DNA of 62,124 nt from an uncultured Pseudomonadota bacterium (GTDB lineage: Bacteria > Pseudomonadota > Gammaproteobacteria > Methylococcales > Methylomonadaceae): contig CAIYSZ010000046.1 of assembly GCA_903928965.1 (NCBI GenBank), positions 1 through 62,124 on the forward strand, in the 5' to 3' direction. Position numbers and translations under genes: made by a program. Of the stretch, positions 55,091 through 62,124 are shown piece by piece (positions within the stretch are counted from its first letter, which is position 1; each line of letters opens with the position of its first letter). The notes below the pieces were generated by a model. It saw only the letters and a list, made by a program, of their open reading frames with translations, ran no database searches and was not told where the DNA came from.

Positions 55091-55840
55091 TTATACGGCA
55101 ACCATGCCGCCATCTACGTACAGATCCACCCCTGCCACATAACTGCTATCGGAAGAGGCCAGGAACAGCACGGCTTGGGCAATTTCGTCCGGGTGGCCAA
55201 AACGGCCTAAAGGCACTTGATTGCTTATGTTTGCGGCGAAAGCTTCTTTCTGCTCGACCGATAAGCCTATTTTGTCAAAGATAGGCGTTTCAATAGGGCC
55301 AGGACTAACCACGTTAACCCGAATGCGGCGCGCTTTTAATTCCGCTGTCCAGGTGCGGGCAAAAGAGCGGACGGCGGCTTTGGTCGCGGCATAAACCCCA
55401 AATCCTTCAAAGCCGACCGTGTTGGCCACGGATGAGTTAAGGATGACCGAAGCGCCGTCCGTCAACAAGGGCAACGCCTTTTGAACGGTAAACAGCAAAC
55501 CTTTGACATTAATGCCAAAGGTTTTGTCAAAATGCTCTTCGGTAACCGCGCCGAGGGGAGATAATTCAGATATGCCGGCATTGGCGAATAGAATGTCAAG
55601 GCGACCAAATTGGGTTTTAACTTCCGCGTAAAGTTTATCCAGGTCAGCCAAGTTTGAGACGTCTCCCTGAACGCCGACAACGTTGCCGCCGATTTCGGCG
55701 ACGGCGGCATCAAGTTCCGCTTGCCTGCGGCCAGTGACGACGACGGTAGCGCCCTCTTTTGCAAATAATTTGGCTGTCGCCAGCCCAATACCGCTATTTC
55801 CGCCGGTGATAACGGCGATTTTTCCGGAAAGTTTGCCCAT
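55091..55840 (-). CDS. Short-chain dehydrogenase/reductase
   Basis: This 249-residue classical SDR has the cofactor loop AVITGGNSGIGLATAKLFA, NAGISELSPLG, the catalytic Ser in VILNSSVANTVGF and Tyr/Lys in YAATKAAVRSFAR. It is likely NADP-dependent. Its promoter and a palindromic operator lie just upstream. It precedes the Old Yellow Enzyme gene by 55 bases. Confidence 0.93.
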   Translation of the reverse strand: MGKLSGKIAVITGGNSGIGLATAKLFAKEGATVVVTGRRQAELDAAVAEIGGNVVGVQGDVSNLADLDKLYAEVKTQFGRLDILFANAGISELSPLGAVTEEHFDKTFGINVKGLLFTVQKALPLLTDGASVILNSSVANTVGFEGFGVYAATKAAVRSFARTWTAELKARRIRVNVVSPGPIETPIFDKIGLSVEQKEAFAANISNQVPLGRFGHPDEIAQAVLFLASSDSSYVAGVDLYVDGGMVAV

Positions 55841-55876
55841 AATTTAAGTCCTGTAAGTTGAAACAAAGGTTGCTGG

Positions 55877-55933
55877 AATGAACTTTATGGTTCATTTGTA
55901 CAGAATTATGGAACTATTAAACAGTAATGTCAA
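55877..55933 (-). promoter_or_regulatory. SDR-OYE promoter with adjacent palindromic operator
   Basis: On the minus strand TTGACA (55928-55933) and CATAAT (55905-55910) are 17 bases apart. Just downstream, where transcription would start, lies the inverted repeat AATGAAC-TTTATG-GTTCATT (55877-55896). This is a plausible repressor site for the divergent ArsR-type protein. Confidence 0.65.
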
Positions 55934-55953
55934 GCTATGCTATGATGATTTTT

Positions 55954-56298
55954 ATGAGAACTCCTTATCATCCGAGCATTGAAGAAATCACGGTTGAAGG
56001 CATATTGCATGCTTTTTCAGATCCGGTACGCATGGAAATTTACGCCAATCTAGCCGCTTCGGAATGCGCCAAGAACTGTTCAACCTTTTTGAACATTCAA
56101 AACCAAGTATTGCCGAAATCAACGCTGTCTCAGCATTTTCGCATCTTGCGCGAGGCGGGTTTGATTCGTAGCGAGCGCAAAGGGGTCGAGCTTATCAACT
56201 CAACACGTTGTGAAGAACTGAAAGAACGATTTGGCCCTATGATTAGGGCAATTCTAGAGGCCTATGCGAAACAGCGCAAAGCCCTGATGAAAATTTAG
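55954..56298 (+). CDS. ArsR-family winged-helix regulator
   Basis: The roughly 114-residue protein has the ArsR layout: ILHAFSDPVRMEIYANLAAS, then the recognition part KSTLSQHFRILREAGLIRSE and a wing RKGVELINSTRCEEL. I prefer the ATG at 55954 (MRTPYHPSIEEITVEG); the frame is open to 55927. No metal-site CxC is obvious, but one Cys pair (ECAKNC) precedes the recognition helix. It probably represses the divergent SDR-OYE pair and responds to an electrophile or redox signal. Confidence 0.88.
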   Translation: MRTPYHPSIEEITVEGILHAFSDPVRMEIYANLAASECAKNCSTFLNIQNQVLPKSTLSQHFRILREAGLIRSERKGVELINSTRCEELKERFGPMIRAILEAYAKQRKALMKI

Positions 56299-56302
56299 AC
56301 TG

Positions 56303-57010
56303 TCAATCGCCGCCGCCGCAGCCGCCGCCACAGCTATGCCCGCCGCCATCCCCGCCGCTATCCCCGCCGCCATCGCTGCTGCCGTCCGCGCCGTCGCCAA
56401 ACCCGTCGGTCGTGCCATCGAAATCGGCGCAGGAAAAATCAGTGCCGCAATAAGGTACAACAGAGGAAGCGCCATTATTGTTTTGCAGGGCGCGGCAATC
56501 AGGGCTATACACAAAGCCGCCGGCAATTTTCAGTTTGTAATCAATGGCAAATAGCAGCGGCAGTCGGCTGGGTTTGCACGGATCGATGTTTTCCTCTCGA
56601 CAGCAAAACCACCACATGCGCCGCAAGCCGGTATTGTTCCGCTTGTCTTTGCTCAATACTACCGCGGGTGTGTGGTGCATAAAGCGCCCGAAGGCTTTTT
56701 TGCAGAATAGTTCGTAATGGCGGGTGTACAGAATTAGCTCGTGCCAAAGATCGTCGGTTACTCGGGACGGCATGGACACATAACGGCAACCGCCCTGCAA
56801 ATAAGCCAGGAAAAACTGCCGCAACGCATCCTCTACCAACTGGCAATCTCTTAGCGCCAGTTCCGGCCGCCGCTGACGGAGTTTTTCATAGAGAGCCGGC
56901 GGAAAAGGGTAAGAACGAATGTAATCGGCGCGAACGCTCCTTTGCCGGTTCCGCCGAAGCACCGTCAAGATTATTAGCAGTATGACGATAATGATGATGA
57001 CGGATTTCAT
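56303..57010 (-). CDS. Hypothetical single-span protein with WH-x-FC-HH motif and Gly/Cys-rich tail
   Basis: The roughly 235-residue protein starts with a membrane helix (MKSVIIIIVILLIILTVL), then a globular part with the segment DDLWHELILYTRHYELFCKK and AFGRFMHHTPAVVL, which I recognise from glycine-rich-domain-containing hypothetical proteins. The tail from about residue 195 is Gly/Asp/Ser-rich and ends GGGHSCGGGCGGGD. I start at ATG 57010; the frame is open to 57070. Function is unknown. The tail could bind metal or be a flexible linker. Confidence 0.65.
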   Translation of the reverse strand: MKSVIIIIVILLIILTVLRRNRQRSVRADYIRSYPFPPALYEKLRQRRPELALRDCQLVEDALRQFFLAYLQGGCRYVSMPSRVTDDLWHELILYTRHYELFCKKAFGRFMHHTPAVVLSKDKRNNTGLRRMWWFCCREENIDPCKPSRLPLLFAIDYKLKIAGGFVYSPDCRALQNNNGASSVVPYCGTDFSCADFDGTTDGFGDGADGSSDGGGDSGGDGGGHSCGGGCGGGD

Positions 57011-57070
57011 ACGACTTGATTGGTTGTAGGTAACAAGGCGGCATGCGACGCTGCTAGGAGCAGACGGCAT

Positions 57071-57553
57071 ATATCGGCGGCGATGCTATTTGGTTTCATT
57101 TTGATATCCGTTTTTAGGTATAAAAATAACAAAATTGCCGAGTTTTTGACTCTACCGCCGATTATCCGTTACGCATAAGAAGCAAGATTATAGGTCAAAA
57201 ATAGATTTTATTTGAAAAAATGATTATAGTCAATCTATTATGAGTTTACTTACCGAAACGAAATCTAAGCGTCAACGAATGAAAAGATGGGGCTTGGTGT
57301 TAAATTGTATAAAAAAATCAAAAGGTTTTGTAAAAATAGAATGGATGGTAACATCCGAGGCTATTATAATAATACTGGTAAAATCAGAGAGGTCTGTATA
57401 TGGAGACTTTAAGCTAGCCTGTTGTTTCGTAAAAGTTTTGTTGCCCGGCTTTTCGGTAGCTTGCGCGGGCGATTACACCTTCCGGATTATATCCAATTGC
57501 GTTTCCGGCAAATTTGATAGCCGATATCTTAACATCACTGGAAGTGAGCTGCT
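57071..57553. other. AT-rich intergenic region upstream of the hybrid kinase
   Basis: This gap of about 480 bases includes a 105-codon ORF (57240-57557) without family resemblance and with unusual composition; I do not regard it as a gene. No RNA gene or strong hairpin is seen. It should contain the promoter of the kinase gene and of the divergent Gly/Cys-tailed protein. Confidence 0.4.
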
Positions 57554-60500
57554 GTGAATACATTTGTGAATACATTGTGCAAAATTTTACCGATGTTACT
57601 GTTGTTAGCCGTTTGCCAAGTAACCTCGGCACAAGAGAAAATCCGTATACAACTGAAATGGTTCCATCAATTCCAGTTCGCCGGCTATTACATGGCGTTG
57701 GAGAAAGGCTATTACCAGGATGCCGGCCTGGACGTAGAAATTTTGGAAGGCGCGCCGTTGCCGAATAAGGGCGGATTCAACAGTCACGACCGGCAGCTGA
57801 TTCAGCAACTGTTGGCGGGTCAGGCGGATTTCAGCGTAACCAGCAGCGGCGCGGTTATTGAATATGCGACTGGACAGCCGGTGGTGGCATTGGCGGCGAT
57901 TATGCAAAATTCGCCAGGCGTATTGATGGCGCGCGCCGATAGCGGTATCAAAAGCTTGCTTGATTTGAAGGGAAAACGCTTGTTGTTTTCAGAATCGACG
58001 GAAGCAATGGCCTTGTTACATAAAGAGGGCATAGACATCAAGAAACTTGACATCATGCCGGATACCGAAATTGGGTTCATTCAAAAATTGATTGACGGCG
58101 AAGTTGACGCTGTTTTCGGCTATAGCAGCAACGAAACCTTTCTGCTTCAGCAACAAGGGTTGGCTTATACATTGATCAGTCCACGCGATTACGGAGTGGA
58201 TTTTTACAACGATATTTTGGTCACCAGTCAAGAGCTGCTTAAACGCGATCCCGCCGTGGTGGAGGCTTTTCTATTAGCTAGCCTGCAAGGCTGGCGTTAT
58301 GCCTTGGATAATGTCGAGGAAACCAGCCGTTTGATACACGAACGCTACGCGCCGGATAAGAGCCTAGAGGCCTTGACCTTTGAAGCCGAAGCATTAAAAA
58401 AATTGATCGAACCGGAATTGACGCCAATTGGCCATATGAGCGCGGAACGCTGGCGGCATATCGCCACTAGTTACGCCGAACTCGGCATGATGCCGGCCGA
58501 CGTCGATTTGAAGAATTTCTTATACCTGCCGCAACCGCCTACTAACACCCATCACGTTTATAATTTGTTGTTCGGCCTGTCATTAGCCAGCAGCCTGATA
58601 TTGGCGATCACCACTTATGTTTACAGCATTAACCGCCGGCTGGCTAAACTAACCTCGCTGCAACAGGCTACCTTGAATTGCTGCAAGGACGCCATCTTGG
58701 CGGTTGACCTTGATCACAATTGGAAATTGTTCAACCAACAATTTTTGACGATGTGGAATGTTGAGCCTTGGTTGGCCGCCAGCAGCGACCACGAGGCGGC
58801 TTTGATTCATCTCATGGAACAATTGGCCGACCCTGCTTGGTTTGCTAGCAGGGTGCACGAGCTGAAGCTCAATCCGCATTGCAAAACCTTCGACGTGCTG
58901 CACTTCAGAGACGGTAGAACCATTGAAAGCTATTCCTTGCCGCAATATGTCAACAATAACGTGATTGGCCGGGTCTGGAGTTTTCGAGATGTCAGCGTCT
59001 TGGAGCAAAGCAGCCGGTTATTGCAGGACAGCCGCCGCCGTTATGTGGATATTGTGGAGTCGGCGATGGACGCCATCATCACCGTTGATGATGCGCAACG
59101 CGTAACCTTGTTCAATACCGGCGCCCAGCGTATGTTCGGCTATTCCGAGGAAAGCGCGTTGGGAATGCCGTTAGAAGTTTTTATACCGGAGCAATTTCGG
59201 CGGGAGCATTATGATAATGTCGAAACATTTGGCTTGAGAAACGTCACTTGCCGCCGGATGAGCGAACGCAAGCCCGTATTCGGTTTGCGCGCGGATGGTT
59301 CCATGTTTCCAATCGAAGTTTCCATTGCGCATAGCGGCCAAGGACCGGAAAAAATCTATACCGCCATCATTCGAGATATTTCAGAAAGGATTCAAGCCGA
59401 ACAACGTTTGATTGCCAGCCAACAGGAAAATCAGATTTTGGCCGATTTGGTTCGGTATTCGTCCCAACCCATGGCGATAGCCGACGTTTCCGGCAAATTG
59501 ACCCTGTTTAACGCCGCCTATGAATCATTAACCGGTTATTCCGCGGATGAGCTGATGAACATGAACTGCATAGCCAATTTGACGCCCTCGGAATATCATG
59601 CCTTCGAGCAGGCAAAAATTAGGGAGGTCGTGGAAACCGGTCTGGCGGTGCGCTATGAAAAGGAATATATACATAAGAACGGCGAACGGGTGCAGGTTGA
59701 ATTATTGGTTAACATGCAGGCCGCCGCCAACGGCCAACCCATTTTATACTATGCATTCATAACGGATATCGGAGAACGCAAGCGCGCTGATTGTGATCGC
59801 CTGCGCAACGCACAGCGCATGCAATTGGCTACCGAGGCCTCTGGGGTCGGCATTTGGGAATGGAATTTGGGCAACAATAGCGTGACTTGGGACGCGCAAA
59901 TGTTCCGTATTTATGGTTTGATACCCACCGACGATTACCTGGTTGATTATTCGGTTTGGACAGACAGCGTGTTACCCGAGGATTTGCCGGGAGAACAAGA
60001 AACGGGCCGCCTAGTCACTGTTGAAGACGGCAATAAAACCAGTATGTTCCGCATTCGGCGTTATAGTGACGGAGAAATCCGCTTCATTCAAGTGGTCTAC
60101 AGTAAACGGATAGACTCCTGCGGACTGGTGGTGGCGTTGGTCGGTACCAACCTGGACATAACCGAGCGCAAGCAAGCGGAAGCCACCTTGCGTCAAAGCG
60201 AGGAACGTTGGCGATTTGCTTTGGAAGTCGGCCAAGTCGGAGCCTGGGAGCGAAATTTACTCTCCGGTAAATTTTGGCGCTCTGAAATGCACGCCAAAAT
60301 ATTCGGCTACGACAAACCGCTTGCGGATTGGTCATTCGAGATATTTCTGCGGCATGTGGTGGAAGAAGACCGCGAGCGCATTCTACACATTTATCATGAA
60401 TACGCTGAAAAGCTCAAGGACTGGAGTTACGAATGCCGCATTCGCCGGGTGGACGGTGAATTACGTTGGATTGCGGTTAAAACCAAACACTTGTTGACGG

Positions 60501-61723
60501 CCGACGGTCAGGCCAAGCGTTTATTCGGCTTTATTAACGACATTACCGAACAAAAACTCATTGAGCAATCCTTGCGCGACGCTGATCGGCAAAAGGATGA
60601 TTTTTTGGCCATGCTGGCCCATGAATTGCGCAATCCCTTGGCTCCAATCAAAAATTCCGTGGAAATTCTGAATCAGGAGCATATTGACGTGCATCGTATG
60701 GCGCTGGCTAAGGAGATCATCGCGCGCCAAGTCCGGCATTTGACTATCATGGTCGATGATCTGTTGGATATATCCCGCATCAACCGCGGTTTAATCTTGC
60801 TAAAAAAAGCGCCCTTGGAGATACATGCGGCCATTACTCCCGCGGTGGAAAGCAGCCAAAACCTGATGGACTGCCGGCAGCAACATTTCAAACTGTTGCT
60901 GCCGGAAGAGCCTATCTGGCTTGAAGGCGACGCGGTCCGTTTGGCGCAAGTGATATCTAATTTGTTGAACAACGCCGCCAAGTACACGCCGGTCGGCGGT
61001 CACATAGAGCTCAAGGTGGAAACCACTCCCGACAAAGTATGCATTCGGGTGTGGGACAACGGTAAGGGCATCGCCGCCGCCGATTTGCCCAAGCTGTTTG
61101 ATTTGTTCTACCAAACTTCCCGCAGCTTGGACCGAACTGATGGCGGTTTGGGGATAGGACTTACCATTGTTAAGCAAATAGTGGAAAAACATGACGGCAG
61201 AATTAAGGTTTATAGCGCTGGCCTCGGCAAAGGCAGTGAATTTGTAATTTTGCTGCCGCGTTTGCTTAGCCCGGAGTCGGCGTCAACCGCGCCGCTCTCC
61301 TCGTTTGAACAAGATATTAAACCGCCGGGGCCGATTGATAAAAAACAGCCTTTGCATATTCTGGTGGTAGACGATAATCACGATGTCGCCGATAGCTTAG
61401 CGATGTTGCTGGACATGGAAAGTTATCAAGTCAGCATTGCCTATACCGGCGTGGACGGATTGGCGCAAGCGGAGAGCATCCTGCCGGATGTGATTATTCT
61501 CGACATCGGCTTGCCGGAAATGAATGGATACGATTTAGCTAAAACCCTACGCGGTAATCCAGCGTTGACACACATTTTGCTAATCGCCTTGACCGGTTAC
61601 GGGCGCGAGGAAGACCGCTTAAGAGCGCAAGCAGCCGGTATTGATGAGTTTTTGGTGAAACCGGCCGATTTCAATAAATTGCAGCAATTGCTGGCCGATT
61701 ACCGCCCGGAGCGGAGGCTATAA
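57554..61723 (+). CDS. Hybrid sensor histidine kinase with NMT1/ThiY-like periplasmic sensor
   Basis: The product has 1389 residues. A signal peptide (about 1-26) leads to a periplasmic NMT1/ThiY-type binding domain (about 27-325, RIQLKWFHQFQFAGYYMALE). One membrane helix follows (about 335-358), then about five PAS domains (roughly 365-480, 495-620, 630-745, 755-880, 885-1010), with PAC signatures such as AIIRDISERIQAEQ. HisKA carries the phospho-accepting His1023 in MLAHELRNPLAPIKNS, HATPase_c has LLNNAAKYTPVGG, and a C-terminal receiver has Asp1317 in IILDIGLPEMNGYD. The start is GTG 57554. It probably senses a small molecule, perhaps a pyrimidine. No output partner is adjacent. Confidence 0.92.
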   Translation: MNTFVNTLCKILPMLLLLAVCQVTSAQEKIRIQLKWFHQFQFAGYYMALEKGYYQDAGLDVEILEGAPLPNKGGFNSHDRQLIQQLLAGQADFSVTSSGAVIEYATGQPVVALAAIMQNSPGVLMARADSGIKSLLDLKGKRLLFSESTEAMALLHKEGIDIKKLDIMPDTEIGFIQKLIDGEVDAVFGYSSNETFLLQQQGLAYTLISPRDYGVDFYNDILVTSQELLKRDPAVVEAFLLASLQGWRYALDNVEETSRLIHERYAPDKSLEALTFEAEALKKLIEPELTPIGHMSAERWRHIATSYAELGMMPADVDLKNFLYLPQPPTNTHHVYNLLFGLSLASSLILAITTYVYSINRRLAKLTSLQQATLNCCKDAILAVDLDHNWKLFNQQFLTMWNVEPWLAASSDHEAALIHLMEQLADPAWFASRVHELKLNPHCKTFDVLHFRDGRTIESYSLPQYVNNNVIGRVWSFRDVSVLEQSSRLLQDSRRRYVDIVESAMDAIITVDDAQRVTLFNTGAQRMFGYSEESALGMPLEVFIPEQFRREHYDNVETFGLRNVTCRRMSERKPVFGLRADGSMFPIEVSIAHSGQGPEKIYTAIIRDISERIQAEQRLIASQQENQILADLVRYSSQPMAIADVSGKLTLFNAAYESLTGYSADELMNMNCIANLTPSEYHAFEQAKIREVVETGLAVRYEKEYIHKNGERVQVELLVNMQAAANGQPILYYAFITDIGERKRADCDRLRNAQRMQLATEASGVGIWEWNLGNNSVTWDAQMFRIYGLIPTDDYLVDYSVWTDSVLPEDLPGEQETGRLVTVEDGNKTSMFRIRRYSDGEIRFIQVVYSKRIDSCGLVVALVGTNLDITERKQAEATLRQSEERWRFALEVGQVGAWERNLLSGKFWRSEMHAKIFGYDKPLADWSFEIFLRHVVEEDRERILHIYHEYAEKLKDWSYECRIRRVDGELRWIAVKTKHLLTADGQAKRLFGFINDITEQKLIEQSLRDADRQKDDFLAMLAHELRNPLAPIKNSVEILNQEHIDVHRMALAKEIIARQVRHLTIMVDDLLDISRINRGLILLKKAPLEIHAAITPAVESSQNLMDCRQQHFKLLLPEEPIWLEGDAVRLAQVISNLLNNAAKYTPVGGHIELKVETTPDKVCIRVWDNGKGIAAADLPKLFDLFYQTSRSLDRTDGGLGIGLTIVKQIVEKHDGRIKVYSAGLGKGSEFVILLPRLLSPESASTAPLSSFEQDIKPPGPIDKKQPLHILVVDDNHDVADSLAMLLDMESYQVSIAYTGVDGLAQAESILPDVIILDIGLPEMNGYDLAKTLRGNPALTHILLIALTGYGREEDRLRAQAAGIDEFLVKPADFNKLQQLLADYRPERRL

Positions 61724-62076
61724 TCGCCCAAGGAGCAAGTCCGGTAAGCTTGGATTAGAAAATAAGCCGGTTTACTGCCAGAGGCGAGCGAGTTGAAAAA
61801 GTATGCGATCATCGGCGCAATGTCGGTCAATATTTAGTAATAAACTTGAATTGATTGAATATTTTTATGTCGTGTGAAATAATTATCTCCAGTTAAAATT
61901 TAATTTGACGCCTTAATTTGTACATGTACAAAACTATTTTTTATGTTGTTAACAGTATTCAGCCTTATTGGACGCAAAGCATTAATCCTGAATCCGTGTT
62001 AAATTCACGCAAAACGGCCACAAGCATATGATAAATAAGTTATAATACAGCTTTGCGCTATTCACCCATTTTGACT
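61724..62076. promoter_or_regulatory. Intergenic region with a perfect 16-base palindrome
   Basis: This 353-base AT-rich gap holds the palindrome TTTGTACATGTACAAA (61917-61932). The stretch CCTGAATCCGTGTTAAATTC near 61988 could be a terminal repeat of an element whose gene begins at 62077. No other feature is recognised. Confidence 0.45.
61917..61932. promoter_or_regulatory. Perfect palindrome TTTGTACATGTACAAA
   Basis: Sixteen bases with perfect dyad symmetry in intergenic DNA, suited to a homodimeric regulator. The TTTGTACAT half also occurs at 22587-22595 beside the btuB promoter. Confidence 0.5.
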
Positions 62077-62124
62077 ATGGCACGTTTTAAGCTTAAAGAA
62101 TCCAAGAAGGAACTAACCTCCTAT
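62077..62124 (+). CDS. Start of a gene cut by the window edge, possibly an IS1380-type transposase
   Basis: Sixteen codons from ATG 62077 read MARFKLKESKKELTSY. The KELTSY segment recalls the N-termini of IS1380-family transposases, but too little is visible to be sure. No ribosome-binding site is obvious; TATAAT at 62041-62046 could be its -10. Confidence 0.35.
   Translation, partial: MARFKLKESKKELTSY

Noticed and set aside
57240..57557. A 105-codon ORF upstream of the hybrid kinase
   Set aside because: No family resemblance, no clear ribosome-binding site, odd amino-acid composition, and it overlaps the kinase start; it looks like chance in AT-rich DNA.

Overview
The window is chromosomal DNA of a Gram-negative gammaproteobacterium. 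The gene content (TonB receptors, RND and EmrAB pumps, ComEC, SufT) and the order mtaD-ubiG-mupP-yciK, known from Pseudomonas and relatives, support this. My impression is a methylotroph-like lineage such as Methylococcales, but no C1 gene is present to prove it. I recognise no rRNA, tRNA or CRISPR array. By eye, base use falls into three blocks: about 1-15.5 kb and 53-62 kb are more AT-rich with mixed third positions, while 15.8-53 kb is GC-rich housekeeping DNA. IS3-type remnants or low-complexity junk lie at or near these changes.

Region 1 (1-1.9 kb): the end of an IS3-family element has cut an S9 peptidase gene, followed by a DUF1778/GNAT (TacA/TacT-like) toxin-antitoxin pair. Region 2 (1.9-15.5 kb) is the most interesting locus. 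A FecI/FecR signalling pair faces a large operon encoding a TonB siderophore receptor with an STN signalling domain, a PepSY inner-membrane protein, a complete RND tripartite pump (adaptor, permease, TolC) and a dedicated TonB-ExbB-ExbD. I read it as a self-contained unit that senses, imports and energises uptake of a ferric siderophore, strips the metal in the periplasm and expels the empty ligand. Paired palindromic sites precede the receptor.

Region 3 (15.8-22.6 kb): a cobalamin riboswitch drives btuB, a BtuM-like membrane protein with the expected cysteine, cobT, cobS, a CobC-type phosphatase and cobQ. Region 4 (22.9-29 kb): msrB, an M18 aminopeptidase, gltX, an orphan outer-membrane efflux lipoprotein and a PatB/MalY aminotransferase. 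Region 5 (29-38 kb): a large secreted beta-propeller protein, then a TetR-controlled EmrAB pump divergent from its regulator and a second outer-membrane lipoprotein, then an MFS transporter.

Region 6 (38-47 kb): aroC, prmB, a lipoprotein, comEC, a truncated haemoglobin, a TlpA-DUF4266-DUF3570 module and a secreted Ig-like protein. Region 7 (47-53 kb): a CysZ-like protein and mtnA, divergent from mtaD-ubiG-mupP-yciK-sufT with tightly coupled starts. Region 8 (53-62 kb): a decayed IS3 OrfA, DUF1993, an Old Yellow Enzyme and an SDR facing an ArsR-type regulator, a Gly/Cys-tailed protein, a 1389-residue hybrid histidine kinase with an NMT1/ThiY-like sensor domain, and the first codons of a possible transposase at the right edge.
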